From the NCBI GenBank assembly GCA_024663395.1, contig JANFAH010000003.1:4154001-4218000 (forward strand): a DNA stretch of 64,000 bases. The letters run 5' to 3'. The notes beneath the pieces are model-generated. The model made no database searches. It saw only the letters and a list, made by a program, of their open reading frames with translations, and was not told where the DNA came from. Within the stretch, counting starts at the first letter, position 1; each line of letters begins with the position of its first letter. Positions 46,860 through 59,184 of the stretch are shown piece by piece. Source of the stretch: Pisolithus tinctorius. Lineage: Eukaryota; Basidiomycota; Agaricomycetes; Boletales; Pisolithaceae. A program made the translations under genes and the position numbers.

Positions 46860-49180
46860 GCAGATGCTGAGATCCGTCAACCCATTTAAAGGCGGGCGTA
46901 TGCGTACAAGAATGCTGCTCGCAGCGTAGTGGCAGCTACACCACAGCCGCATACGGCAGCCCCATAGACGGACCGAGGCTCGACTCAACAGTGCTAGTTT
47001 GGCTTGCGCCTCACTGTGTGCCATTCAAATGGTTGGGTGAGTGACTGATAGGCTCTTTCTTCACGCTTTAGCCACTGATCCGACGGTCGTATTCTATTTA
47101 CATAACCACATTTCACCTCGGAGTCCTTCCCGACTGCCACTTGGCAAAAGAACACTAACTTTGTCACAGAATGAAATTTTACGTGCCTTCAGTGAACGCG
47201 GTTATCTGTGTAAGAGTAACATCATTTGTCTTGGATGTCTATATACGCGCTCGTGTTCGCATGCACCGACTCTCTAGCAGTACCTTGGACATTTGTGGGT
47301 CCACTTGACTCATTTGGGGTATGTAAGTAATGGCCGGTCTTGGGCGGCGTTGAATTGGTAAGGCAAGCACTGCGCAGGCCCTTTCTCTTCCTGTTAGGCT
47401 CAGGCTTTTAGCTCTACTGCCGTGTTTCAATGTTCCAATGTGCCGGAATGCCAAACATGCTGGAACATTTTGGCGGCGGTACCCTCACGCTTCGTTGGTC
47501 AAGTGAAAAATCCTTCCTTTACAATTATCCCAAGTACAGTACTAACGACTTGTGCTCAGATCCACCTGCTTGCACTCATATTTAGTTCTTTAGCGATTCT
47601 TATGTGCCTTATGAGGCTGACGGGCAATGATTCAGAGTGTGCAATAAAATCGTGACCGTGTTTCACCTCAGGTACAGCAGGTACCTTCTTGGATCTTACC
47701 CTAACCTTTATGTAGTTTTTTAGGGCCTGTGCCACCCTATACCACCCTCCCCTTGCAGTATTCCTAGCTAAGTGGACATGTAAAATGACCTAAGAATGAT
47801 CTACTCACTATCGGATTGGTCTTGGTTGGTTTCAGTTGTTTGATATGACTGGGCAGCTTTCCGGTGTGAACGGGGCGGAGGCCTTACTATTAACTTCTTT
47901 CTGATGTCTCGCTCGGAAGGTTCGTCAGTTGCCTTCGGCTGTCACCTTGCTTACCTAGTCCTGAACCTAAGCAACGTACGGTCCGAGCCAGACAGCCGCA
48001 GAGGCCAGGGTATATTTGCTGCGCAAGCACGAGTCAAGCAAGATGTGTAATTGACTGCAAGTACGATCCGATGTATGCAGGTCAATCTAGCTTCTTTTCC
48101 TTCTGCCCTTTGAACGGTACCTAGCAGAGTCTAGCATGGAAATTGGTCCTCTCTAAGGCCAGGCTTTTCTAGCAGGACTGCAGATAAGCCGGTCATTCCA
48201 TTGCGCACCAAAATCATTGACCGCATTAAGTACACTCCGCAGGACGTATTACCGATCAGCACATATTTTCCGTCCTCCCACACGGCGGAATGCACGCCAC
48301 GTCGTGATCATCTCCGCTCCAGTCCTATCTTAGGGGAGCCTGTGAGGACTCAGCGTAATACGCCCACTTGCGCTGCTCTTTGTCTAACTTCGCACGTTTC
48401 GTTGGTTACTACCCAGTGGTAGGTTTCTCTTAGATGCCTATTGCTCTGCAGTTCACGCAATCGAGAAACTGGATATGGAGTTGCTTCCTATTCCGTACCG
48501 TACCTGTCGAGCCAGTCATGTCAGTGACTTCTCTCATGGGACGCAAAACGATAGCTGAACTCAGTTCGCGCCCATGTTACGTTATCCTGTGAGGTGTTCT
48601 CGGACAGGTTGAAGTTTACTGCTTTCTTATGGCATATAGCTACCCGAAGTCGCAACGTAGCTTTTGCAATAAATATGAGATAAACGCGTAGCCTCAGTGA
48701 ACCGTCTTAGGCTGGCCTATCCTCCTATGGGATACTACAGTTCAAATCGCTTTGTAGGGCCCTAATCCACGTCTTCTTGGTTCGGTGTGCCTGCTACTTG
48801 TTAGGGTTGGGCAATTGCTGATATCGCCGATAGTAAGGTAGCCTTGGCATTCTTGAGGGAACATACGATTCATTGATAAACTTAGAAAAGCTATGCGAAA
48901 CCGGAGCTTCATCTCCCCACTGCGGAGTTGATTTGTGCTATGATACAGCATGTCTTGTCGGGAATTGTTGTTTTGACTTGGACATCCTTGTAACAAAGTA
49001 TTCGCCTACTTAGTACTACTTCGTTGACACGTGCAATTAATTCTCCTTTCCCGAGTAACTAACAAGAGGAAGCAAGGGGATGAATCCGAATGGCTGTGCA
49101 GACATTCAAGCACCGCATCACTTTGCGGTGTTGACACCCACCCGGAATTTCCCTTCACTGTAAGATGTCGCCCCAGCAGA
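46860..49180. other. Stretch without a recognised gene
   Basis: Short frames at 47041-47277, 47422-47655, 48201-48422 and 48742-48996. No domain, splice chain or repeat that I can name. Possibly decayed repeats. Confidence 0.4.
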
Positions 49181-49189
49181 GCCTGGGGA

Positions 49190-49440
49190 CAGGGTGGGGG
49201 ATGTTCGAGCTCCTGTTACAGCCGCCGCTTCTGAGTAAGCGTCCTTATAAGATGGAATATGTGTATGTGTGCATGTAAGTGTCATGCGCACATCCTTACG
49301 CTCTGTTTAGTTGAGTCAATAATGCAGTAGCCCGCAAGCACACAACACATTTTCGAGACCACTGTTGTTAGTTTATTGTTACGTTCCAAAGTATGAAGCT
49401 ATCGCCTATCCGAGCAGCAGCAATTAACCCACAAAAACAC
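49190..49440 (+). pseudogene. Homocitrate synthase last codons plus old 3' flank
   Basis: GATGTTCGAGCTCCTGT..GCCGCTTCTGAGTAA at 49.2 kb matches the gene end at 41.68-41.72 kb (GATGTTCGGGTTCCTGT..GCTTCTGCGTAA). The following DNA at 49.36-49.44 kb matches the downstream tandem repeat (ACGTTCCAAAGTATGAAG against ACGTCCTAAAGCATGAGG). Only the tail of the gene was copied here. Confidence 0.7.
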
Positions 49441-49584
49441 TTATTCCTGGACGCCGTTAGGCCCAGGTTTGTAAACTCTTTGTGACCGCAAATCGTACCG
49501 GGCCGCCAGGACCGGTCACGTGCGTGGGTTTCCTTTGGGGTTGGTTTGGTTGGGTGGGGTTGGTGCCTCTTTCTCGACGTATTA

Positions 49585-50448
49585 CAGTAATGGACCACCA
49601 CTTGCGCCAACAAATTTTAATTGCCTCATATTTCATTACAACACAAAATATACATAAATCATGCATGGGAAATGCATTACTATATACTTTGGCAAGCTCC
49701 ATATGAATTTTGAAGTACATCAAGAATGTTTTCCGTGCTGCAGAAGGTGGTGAAGTTTTGGTTTCTTATCACCTCCACACCACCACTTGCGCCACACCAA
49801 AAACAGTAAATCTGTATTATGTAATGTATAGCTCTAAGTGATGATGATTATCTAACATTCATCCTTGCTGTCACTGCCTTCGTCATTGTCGACTTCGCTC
49901 CCATCCCAGCCCTTGCCGTTGTCCATGCTCTCGACTGTGGGCTTAGTCAAAGGTGCTTTGAGTTTTCACACAGCCTGGCATGCTGGCTGATTAAAAACTT
50001 TCCAGCTTTATTGCATTACCTCTTGTGGACATCGCTTAACTGCTTGTCACCATTTTAAGTTTAGTGCCCTGATAAAGGTGAGATACAAGTGTCGAGGACA
50101 CACTTCACCGGCATCCCTCTGGCAAGTCTCGTGTGCGCAGATCATATGTAGTCATAGCACATGCTTGTAGGTGATACCATAATGAACAACATACAACAAT
50201 TCCAGAGCAGTGTGACAAGTGCTGGCACACCTACTAGTAATTTACTCAAAAAACTGCAGATTTTACACTTTGATTTGAGCATTGTGAAACATCCAGCAAT
50301 AAAACATTCCATTTCTTTGTACAACTTTGCTCCTTACTATAATATATCATTGCTACATACACTATATGGATGTTTTCATGTGTGTGTGGTGTTGTATTTT
50401 GTGTTGGCGCAAGTGCTGGTGGGTGGCGCAAGTGCCGGTCCATTACTG
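49585..50448. mobile_element. Non-autonomous pogo-like DNA transposon, 864 bp, TA flanks
   Basis: Left end CAGTAATGGACCACCACTTG and right end, read in reverse complement, CAGTAATGGACCGGCACTTG. The first 25 bases match at 23 positions. Both ends are directly flanked by TA (49583-49584 and 50449-50450), the target duplication of the Tc1/mariner-pogo group, and ends beginning CAG are usual for pogo-like elements. The motif ACTTGCGCCA recurs inside both ends. The element ends 53 bases before the Helitron start codon, so it sits in the Helitron leader or just outside it. Confidence 0.85.
49855..49965 (-). pseudogene. Possible transposase C-terminal remnant inside the pogo-like element
   Basis: Minus strand reads KAPLTKPTVESMDNGKGW followed by an acidic tail DGSEVDNDEGSDSKDEC and a stop. 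Acidic tails like this end many fungal DDE transposases. It suggests the element is a deletion derivative of a full-length one. Too short for firm assignment. Confidence 0.45.
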
Positions 50449-50501
50449 TACCGTTGTGCATATTTTTTGGGAAGCACACAGTTGAGAGTGTGCGTAATAA
50501 C

Positions 50502-53500
50502 ATGGACAGTGGCGTTCACCGCTTGTGTGTCGACATCGCTGGGGTCAGTGATGTTGGTGCGATTAGCTATGAGATTTTACGTCGGGAGTTCACATTTGAA
50601 TGCGTTGCTGTGCATTACGACTTGAGTGTTGGTTCATTGTACCCAACAGGGTCGTCGTTGGTGTGTTCGAGTGGCTCGCTTCGTGAGCTTGTCGAACAGT
50701 TCCCATTTCTTACAGTGAACAACCTGAAAGCTATTGCAGAATTCCACGCTGTGGTTCTCAGTAGTGAGCTGCGGCGGGCGATGTGCGTTGATGCTCTTCG
50801 CATTCATGAGTGTGGCGCTACATGTCCGTCGCTACTGTACGTATTTCGACAGTTAAGAACGGCGCGGCAGGGTAGATGCTTTTCGCCTGCGCTGCAGCCG
50901 GCTATTTCGTTAGAGAGCAATAAAGCGAGACTTAGAGATATGCATAGAAATGTTGTACAGGCACGCCGAGTTAAGCCGGTTACGGGGGGTGGAGAGGAAC
51001 CTTTTAGTTATCCTCTGATGCGATCCTCGAGTGATAAATTCGACATCATCCACGATTGGCAGAACACTATGTCTCCACAGCATCTTGAGGAGGGAGTTTG
51101 TGCGGTGTGTGCACAGTTGATTCGGTGTCGTGAACTTGTAGATATCGTTCCCAGCGCGCAAATGCTTTCTGTTTTAAGGAATGATTGGTTGCCTTATCAA
51201 TGTCGACCCCAGTCGTATGATTTAGAAAAGTACCATGGCGCCATACTTTGTCCTCGAGGGATGCGTTGCTTGGATGATATCGAGAAGGTGCAGATGTGTA
51301 CTTCGTGTCGAAAGGCTCTTATGGCAAAGCCGCCGCGACAACCAAAGGACGCGATAGCTAATTTTCAATATTATGCGTTGAGTGAGTTGCCCCAAGACGT
51401 TCAGCGATGTATACAGACTAGTAGTGCGGTGGAACTGATGCTTGTTGCTGCCTGTCGCACTACTATCGTTACCCATCATTATCAAACTAGGAGCGTCCAA
51501 GGGGGGCGTGTTCCTGAGGAAGCCAGTCAGCGGTTTAACAGAGGGAATGTTGCTCTCTTGCCTCAGGATCCTTCTTCTCTGTCCAATGTCCTTCTGCTGA
51601 CAGTGAGCGATTTGCGGGGGGCTGTGTGTGTGGTGTTTGCAGGTGGTACCTTTCGTCCCAGCGCAGATGCTTTGCGCAAATTCCCGCCTGTTCTCGTCTG
51701 TAAATCAAGGGTCAAGTGTATAATCGAGTGGTTGGTTTCTAACAATGAGTGGTATTCGAAGAATGGAATCACTTTCAGTGCGGAGAACCTGGCCGCATTG
51801 GTGAATGGCGAAGAAGATACAGGCGTTCTGCAAGGAGTTGAGATTACTCATCTTCGAGACAGCGATGAGTCAGTCGATGCCAGTGACGGTAGCGATTGGT
51901 CTGCAATTACTGCAGATCTCGTTACAGAAACGGTTGCATATATTGATGGGGATCATTCCGAGCGGTCGCGCCAGGCTATGAAAGCGACTGCACTGGCCCA
52001 CGCTTTGGATCACAAGAGGTTTCTAGTCAGTCATACTGGTTCCGAGTTGATGAATGACAACTCGCCTGCCTTTTTGACCGCAGTGTTCCCCCACCTCGAT
52101 CCTTGGGGGATCGGTGGGTTTAACCATCCTGCTCGACGACCTGAACAACACATTTCCTTCCAACGTCAATTGAAAAATTTGCTGCGACAAGTGGATTCAC
52201 CCTTCGCGCAAGACCTGAGTTTTCCTTTCATATGCTGGAATATTTTGCAGAAATGGGCGGCAAGTGAGAATGTGGCATTCTCCATACCGTCAGCACGACG
52301 CCACAGCCTTGTGAGTGACATTCATGAGGCTGAGTCCTTCATAACATCTTTGGCTGAGAAATTGGAACGGGACCCAAGGGCGAAGGTCGAGACCATTGGT
52401 GAAAGGGGCGCGCTCCGATTGTTTTGAGAGCTAAATGTAATCTGTCGTTCATTGCCTGGTAGTGATGGGTACAAGCTATGTCGGTGCAACGAAATTCGCT
52501 CACTGACACGGCAACTGGGTACCCCTGCGTTTTTCCTAACTTTAAATCCACATGACCTGACGAATGTTCTTGTCGCTCACTTTGGGGGTCTAGACATATC
52601 TCTATGGCGCCAACTCGGGGCATATGAGCGGGCTGTCTTCGTCGCTTCCCATCCAGCCGCTGTGGCTAAGGCATTCGACGTTCTCATCCAGGGTTTCATA
52701 GACGTTGTTATTGAATATAACAATGGCAGCGGTTTGTTTGGAAGATGTTCCGGATACTACGGTATGGTGGAGGCGCAGGGAAGAGGGACCCTTCACTGCC
52801 ATATGTTGCTGTGGATTGATGGACATCCAAATCCGGAACGGTTGCAGTCGATGATGATGAATGACGAATGGTTTGAAGGTTTGCTCTTCTGCTGGTTGGA
52901 GGACGTTATCCGGTGTGAACTTCCTGGAACGATGATTGAGAGCATTGGAGATACAGGTTCATCAAAACCTGCATGAGCAGAGGACGCGCCCGATCCTCGT
53001 TTACAGGAGCCACCTCAGATTGCCGTGTGTGAGCAGAGTGTCTTCGAAGATGCATTTCATGAATTCGTCACACGCCTTGCAATTCAGTGTAATTGGCATG
53101 AACATACCCCAACCTGTTTTAAACATCTTCGCCCCGGAGAGGAACCCCAAGATGAGAATTGTCAGATGCAAATTGATGGTTCCATCCGCGCGCTGTCTTA
53201 CCTCGATCCTGAGACACAATCTATCCTTCTTCGGCGACATCATCCATGGATCAATAATTATAATGACATTGTTTTATTCCTGTTGCAATGTAACATGGAC
53301 ATTAAGTTCATTGGGTCTGGTGCAGCAGCAAAAGCATTGACTTACTATGTCAGTGATTATATCACCAAAAACGAATTACAAGTACACGTCGGTCTTCAGG
53401 CCATTCGTGCAGCTATGGACAGTCATCGGAAATGTTTTATGGGTGATGTGGAGGCTTCTTCAATGGTGCGTGAATGAAACTTGCTGACAAAAGCCGTCAA

Positions 53501-56441
53501 TGCTATGATGGGCAGGCGCGAGGTCTCCCACCAACAGGTTATGAGCTATTTAATCGGAGGTGGTGATTATTACACTAGCCATGAGTTCCGTACCGTACGA
53601 TTTTATGAATTTATCGACATAGCATTGCTGCATGAGCTTCACGTCGACGGTGATTGCGACTGCGGAGCACAAGCTGGTGCAGATTGTCCTGGAAATGTGT
53701 GTGGTTCGACGTGTATGGCACATGCGTCCGATGATACACTGTCTGTGGTGTTGGAGCCTTTGGATTACACAATGCGTCCCACCATGGCACCTTTTGAGGA
53801 GATGTGCTTATGGCAGTTCTGGGAACAAACGCAAAAAGTTAAACGGACCGGAAGCAATACAGACATGGCACTTGAAAAACGCACAGTGCATGAAAATGAC
53901 GCGATGGGTTCAGCTGCCGAACGTCCAGCGTATTCGCGCAGATTTCGAGCGCCATTCGCAGATCCCGCGCATCCGCAATTCAGTACTCACGAACTGTGTA
54001 TGCGCAACACCTTTGTCGTGCCTGTTTTGCTAGGGGAATCGATTCCTTTGCCCTGCAAGGTTGACTGGCGCATGGAAGAGTTCTGCCGGGCAATGTTACT
54101 TCTCTTCTGTACGTGGCGAAAACCCTCCGATCTGCTCTGTGGTTATTCATGTTGGACTGAAGCATTTGATGCTTACCACTTCAGAACTTCCGCCTCCAGC
54201 ATAATATCAAACTTCCTCATTGAATTGGAGTGTAGGGATGCCAGGGATGTCGTGCGGGACGAGTATAATAAGAAGACGCTGCGGGGGAAAGACTCTTCTG
54301 ATTTCCGGGTACAGAAAGCCAGTGGATTTGATGTAGAACTCTTAAAAGAAGCGCTCATTCTCGATTCGGACCTGGATCAAATGGACCAGTGTGAGTCCGA
54401 GTCCCAGCTTTCTGGAGATTTAGACGACCAGTCAGGCGCCACCCTCCCTCAGGACGAGTTGGACATCATTGCTATGTCGCGGGCACTTCATGGGAATCCG
54501 AAGCGGCGTGAGCGTTCGAATACCTTCGATGGCCAAATCCTTGAAGTCAGTTTTGATATGGAAGATCAGATTTCTCTCCATAATACATACATGAATTCGC
54601 AGCGAAAGTGCAAACGACCTGAAAGATCTGCGGTTAGCGAGGACATCGATGTTGATGAGGCATCAACGAGTAGAAAGCATCCTCGTACCTCTCTTGACAA
54701 GTGGTCTCCGTCCCTCGACGTCAGTACAGTGGAAAGTGCGCGCTCCGCTAATCAGGCCACAGCAAAGAACCTCGAACGAGAAACCTTCCTGTCACATATG
54801 ATTTCAAAGTGGACACTTCAGAATAATGAAGAACAAAAACGCGCCTTTATGATAATAATTGAGCACATGTTGCGGGATGACCCGGAACAAATGTTGATGT
54901 TCATCACTGGTATCGGAGGATCCAGGAAAAGTCATCTCATACGGGCGATTGTGGATGCATTTGCTCAACTTGGTCGCTCCCGAGAGATTCTGTTGAGTGC
55001 CCCGACAGGTAGTGCTGCGTGCCTCATCGATGGTTTTACAATCCACGCACTTACTCTAATGAATTCTCGAACTCAGGGAAAAGACAGACGACGCGGAGGG
55101 AATGTCGACATCGATGAGTTGCAGGAAATATGGCGAGACGTCACATATTTGGTTTTGGACGAAGTTTCGATGATTTCTGCAGAACTGCTCTCTGATATAG
55201 CAAACCGTATAAGTCTTGCGAAGACAGGAGATCCTGAGAGTAAAGATAAACCTTTTGGTGGTGTCAATGTCATCTTTGCTGGTGATATGGCCCAACTTCG
55301 GCCTGTGAGTGGTACTGCCTTGTATTCGCACGCCGTCGTAAATAACTTAGCGAGATGTACCTTTGAAACTGTCAAAGCTCAATGGCGTTTATTTGGAGCC
55401 TTTCTATGGAGATCCCTGACTCATGTAGTTCAACTTGTCGAAAACGAACGAGCAAGAGCAGATCCCACTTTTATTGAAATGCTTGGTCGGATCAGACTTG
55501 GAACAGCAACAACGTCGCCCGGCTCACCCCCCTCTGATTGGCACCGTTTGCAACTGAGACTGCTTACCGAATTACGATCAAACTCGAAGGAAGATTTCCT
55601 ACATTTCTCCAAGGCCCCAATTGTCTTTGGTGAACGTCGGCTGCGTGATCGTTGGAACGAAGAGATGGCGAAATCATTCGCTCGCGATACAGGTCAACCG
55701 TTCAAATATTGCTATGCAGAGCATTTCTGTGATGGGGAACATCTCACTGGAGAGGAGGACGAGCAGCTGGCAATGCTACGTCCGAAGGAATCCAAAGATA
55801 TCCTTGGTCGACTCCCGCTCCTGCCAGGTATGCCGGTCGTCATCACGGAAAACCTTTGTGTTGCTGGAAAAGTTGTGAATGGTGCACGCGGGACAGTACG
55901 GGACATTGTATGCTCTGCAGTGAATGGAAAACGTGTCCTCAGGTGTGTTTACGTTTCTGTACCAGCGTCTACATTACAGTTGCCAGGAGAAGATGCACAT
56001 ATTGTTGCTGTCTTTCCTCAAACATGTTCGTTCCCTTACATTACCGAGCATGCGGGAAGATTTCGAATCACCTGCCGCCAGGTTCCCGTAGTGCCAGGGT
56101 GGGCTTTAACTGACTACAGGGCACAAGGCACTACCCTCGACAAAGTTATCGTCAATTTGGCTAGCGCAAGAGGGGTACAACATGCATACATCATGTTATC
56201 CCGCGCCCGTTCCCTTTCCAACCTTGCGATCTTATGGCCCTTCTCCGCTCACCGAACCCTCGGCCATTTGCAACACGATCTTCGCAACGAGTTACAACGC
56301 CTAGCAAACCTTGATACCGCCACAACCGTGACCTTCACCAAACGCCATCTCTCCGTAACAGTGACATCGACATGTACTTCGTCACAGATCGATGTATCTC
56401 CTGCTATTCCTGACACAGACGGCGACTCAACCCCGCTCTGA
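50502..56441 (+). pseudogene. Helitron Rep/PIF1 helicase, one long frame with three in-frame TGA codons
   Basis: Rolling-circle transposase-helicase. The frame from ATG 50502 spans 1,980 codons without any frameshift. The N-terminus carries the Cys-rich region usual for fungal Helitrons (CAVCAQLIRC, CTSCRKAL). The Rep domain follows: FFLTLNPHD (motif 1), the HUH pair in GRGTLHCHMLLW (52794-52802, residues 765-767) and the two-tyrosine motif YYVSDYITK (codons 949 and 953). PIF1 helicase: Walker A reads GIGGSRKS at codon 1476, where GGxGKS is expected (Gly to Arg, codon AGG at 54924). Walker B LVLDEVSMI, GDMAQLRPV, and the end block ALTDYRAQGTTLD with AYIMLSRARSL. Stops are TGA at 52425, 52974 and 53475, all in the Rep part. 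An open frame starting at 50370 only extends into the neighbouring transposon and is not the true start. Confidence 0.93.
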
Positions 56442-56542
56442 CGTCGTTGCCTACATCACATCAACTTTTACACACCTAAGCGCATCCGGTATCCCGAATT
56501 TCCTTTACTCAGCATAAAAGATGACTGCTGATTTAAAATCAA

Positions 56543-57618
56543 GTGCTCGCACAATCTACATACCCCATTCCCCCCATGTCTTTTTTACCGTCTCCAGGTC
56601 ACTTACTCGGCGCCGACCTATGGACGGGCGATTTGCAGACTATCATCCAAAACCGCATGCCCGATCATGAGCTCCAGCTGTGGGAACATTTCCCCAGCTC
56701 CCTTTCCCAAATGATCGAATGGGCAACTATTGCCCAACATCCCAGCGCTCCTGACCGTAGACGCTCTCACATGCTCGTCTACAAAACCTTACCCGTTCCT
56801 GAACCCTGTAACGTGTTGTTCCTGGTGTCTGTATGCATCTACGGATTCCTCGACAAATTTTGCGTTGGTGATTTCGGAAATTGGAACAGGTCAGCATTCA
56901 AAACATTCCCCTCATCACTAATGTTGACCACGCTCACAGTGACTGCGCGAGGGCAGCGTACGCTGTTCAAAGCCTATCAATCAGCAGCATGGGTAACATG
57001 GCTGCGTGGCAGAATCAAGTTGAACGCTTGAATCTAGCAGCAACCTTTGCCAGCCGCATTCTGAAAATACCACTCCCATCCATTCAATTTCAACACCACC
57101 TACATATGCAAAGAAAGGTCTTTACCAAGGTATTCCCGTCCTTGTCTTTTGCTCCACTTTCATTTCAAAACACTGAAATTATGCCCAAGCACCTGTCGGA
57201 TTTGGAAGAATCTCGGGCGCAGCACGTTACCCGGAATGCCACAGCTCAAAATGTCCACGTTCCAAGCCTTCCAGAGCCCCCTTGGGAATGGAACAGGCCA
57301 CTCGAGATTCTAGAAATGCAAGGGGACGGAAGCATAACAGCGATTCACGAAGTTCTGCTATCCCACGGTGATTTCGTCAAGATCGACACAGAATTCGATC
57401 TCATCATTATTCGAACTCATGCCACCCAGACCCACTTATGCGTCTTCTTGACGTGCAAACAAATCCTGCGCCTGCAGTCCGCCGGTCCTTCACAGGCTTG
57501 TAACCCTCACTCCAACTTAAGACAAATTATTAACAGTGTCGCCACAGCCTACCGGAACTCCAATAGCGACATCCACCCCAAAAGAGATCAGACGCATGCA
57601 AACCAACCAATCTACTAA
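56543..57618 (+). CDS. Helitron-associated gene of unknown function, 2 exons
   Basis: Exon 1 ends at 56889 and exon 2 starts at 56940, across a 50-base GT..AG intron (56890-56939) that restores the frame: FGNWNS then DCARAAYAVQS. The product is about 340 residues from 56543, or slightly shorter if the second Met (56576, MSFLPSPGHLLGADLW) is used. It is not repetitive, has a central hydrophobic run VLFLVSVCIYGFLDKF that may be a buried helix, and later HGDFVKIDTEFDLIIIR. I recognise no domain. It lies 101 bases after the helicase stop on the same strand, so it looks like an accessory gene of the Helitron. Sequence integrity is good, which contrasts with the damaged Rep. Confidence 0.6.
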
Positions 57619-58110
57619 AGAGGTCCCGGATGTTCGCCCATCAGAACCAACTATGCGCGAGCTGAATTCCGCGTCAACTTCACAGTTGATCAGCCGCCGT
57701 TCCACAACATTCCAGGCAACTTCACCACCCTTGTAACCTAACAAAATCTCCACATTACATTACATCTTGCCGTGTAAACGTTAAAGACCACTTAGAATCA
57801 TAGAGTTCGTCTTCGCTATAATGATCACATAACATACTATCCTTCACACATTTTCTCGAATCACTACGATTGGCATAGAACCATGATATTCGTTTTCGCT
57901 GTAATGATTATTATAACATACTATTCTTAACGCATCCTCCTGAATCACGGTGAAGGTCTGCATCCACCTCCACCCTATATGATCACCGGACCAACGTGAA
58001 AATTCTTCTTCCACAGGTTCACTGTCTCCCCAATATCTACTGTCCCCAACGATTCTTTTCTGGGGAGAGAGCGTGGTCCTTGTAAGCATTCCTACCTTAC
58101 ACTCCCTCCT
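57619..58110. other. Intergenic stretch with an imperfect 72-base direct repeat
   Basis: Two copies: 57793-57864 (TAGAATCATAGAGTTCG...GAATCAC) and 57876-57948 (TAGAACCATGATATTCG...GAATCAC). Both include TTCGCT(A/G)TAATGAT and AACATACTAT. They may be part of the next gene's promoter region or a leftover of an insertion. Confidence 0.6.
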
Positions 58111-58120
58111 GTCATCCTCC

Positions 58121-58978
58121 ATGATGGGTCCTAAACGTGACGCCTCTCAAAATAAAGATGTATCCCCTCCCAAACGAATGCGAACAGCTGCCACCTCTCT
58201 GGCTACTCTGGCCTCAATGTCCAATGAGCCGGCTGTTCCCCAGACTGAATCGCCAACTACCGTAAGTACTACAACATCCATCGCCTCCCATCCTGTCCCT
58301 GGCGAGCCTCCCTCGAGCGAGGAACCTGACCCTACATCCATGCCCTCGACAGGCACCCTCCCAAGCACAAGCACCTCTATTACTACTGATGGGCCCATGT
58401 CCCACCAATCCGCTGCCTCCCAATCACAGGACACTGCTGCCCCCTCGCAAGATTTGTCTTCTGACAATGCTCTTCACGCTTCGACAACGATCACAGGGAC
58501 CATCGTTGCGTTAGGCCCTGCCCCTGAACCTTGTCACTTTGACCATGATCGCGTATCTACCTGTCCAGAGCCATTGCTAAAGTAAGTGTCTACAGATACC
58601 CCCAACCATCGCCTACTAATGATTTCCAACAATGCCCCCCTTTCAATACATTAAGCCGCATCAAAATACTCTCCACATATTGCAACAGTGATGCCAACAC
58701 CTTTGGGCTCAGATGCATCTTACCCACCGCGACCTGGGGGATGACGGACCCCTACGAAGACCACAGCAAAGTGCTCTGCAATCCGAGCACAAACGAACCC
58801 ATCAACATTTGGCTTCTCGGACATATCACCAGCACGTGGTTCATGAAAAACAGCGCACCGGACAGTCAGTGCTCTATCACAATCCTTTCACTGTCGTCAA
58901 AGCTAGGGCAATACGCAAACCGATTACTGTCGGAATTCTCTTCCCCAAAACTACGTTCGTTCTCCCCCATCTAAATTT
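58121..58978 (+). CDS. Helitron-associated gene of unknown function, Ser/Thr/Pro-rich N-terminus, at least 2 exons
   Basis: Exon 1 from ATG 58121 encodes a basic start (MMGPKRDAS, SPPKRMRT, possible nuclear signal) and a long Ser/Thr/Pro-rich disordered region. An intron 58582-58655 (GTAAGT..TTAAG, branch-like CTAAT) joins it in frame to RIKILSTYCNSDANTFGLR and CILPTATWGMTDPYEDHSK, then INIWLLGHITSTWFMKN. The frame closes at 58978, but another frame (NPFTVVKARAIRKPITVGIL) continues the protein-like sequence from about 58880, so there is a frameshift or further introns. The rest of the gene is unresolved and may reach the frame at 59185. Function unknown. Confidence 0.45.
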
Positions 58979-59184
58979 GAACAAACCTTAACATTCGTCG
59001 TCACTGTGAACAGCTATAAATGAACACGACCGTGGCCTTCTCCGTACTGTCCGCTGGCAGAGCCCAAAGAATGGTGGTACCATATGTCTATTAACAAATA
59101 ACCCCCAACCCTTTTTCATCCCGATCCCAGCCCATTCTTTTCAGCTCAATTTATGACGCTCGTGAAATACTTAAAAGCAAAAGT

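Noticed and set aside
50370..50501. Apparent N-terminal extension of the Helitron protein by 44 codons
   Set aside because: Most of these codons lie inside the right end of the pogo-like element (to 50448). The ATG at 50502 just after it is the better start.
52427..53480. TGA read as a sense codon in the Helitron (recoding)
   Set aside because: Nuclear fungal genes, including the intact ones here, use TGA as stop, and the Walker A change shows the copy is damaged anyway.
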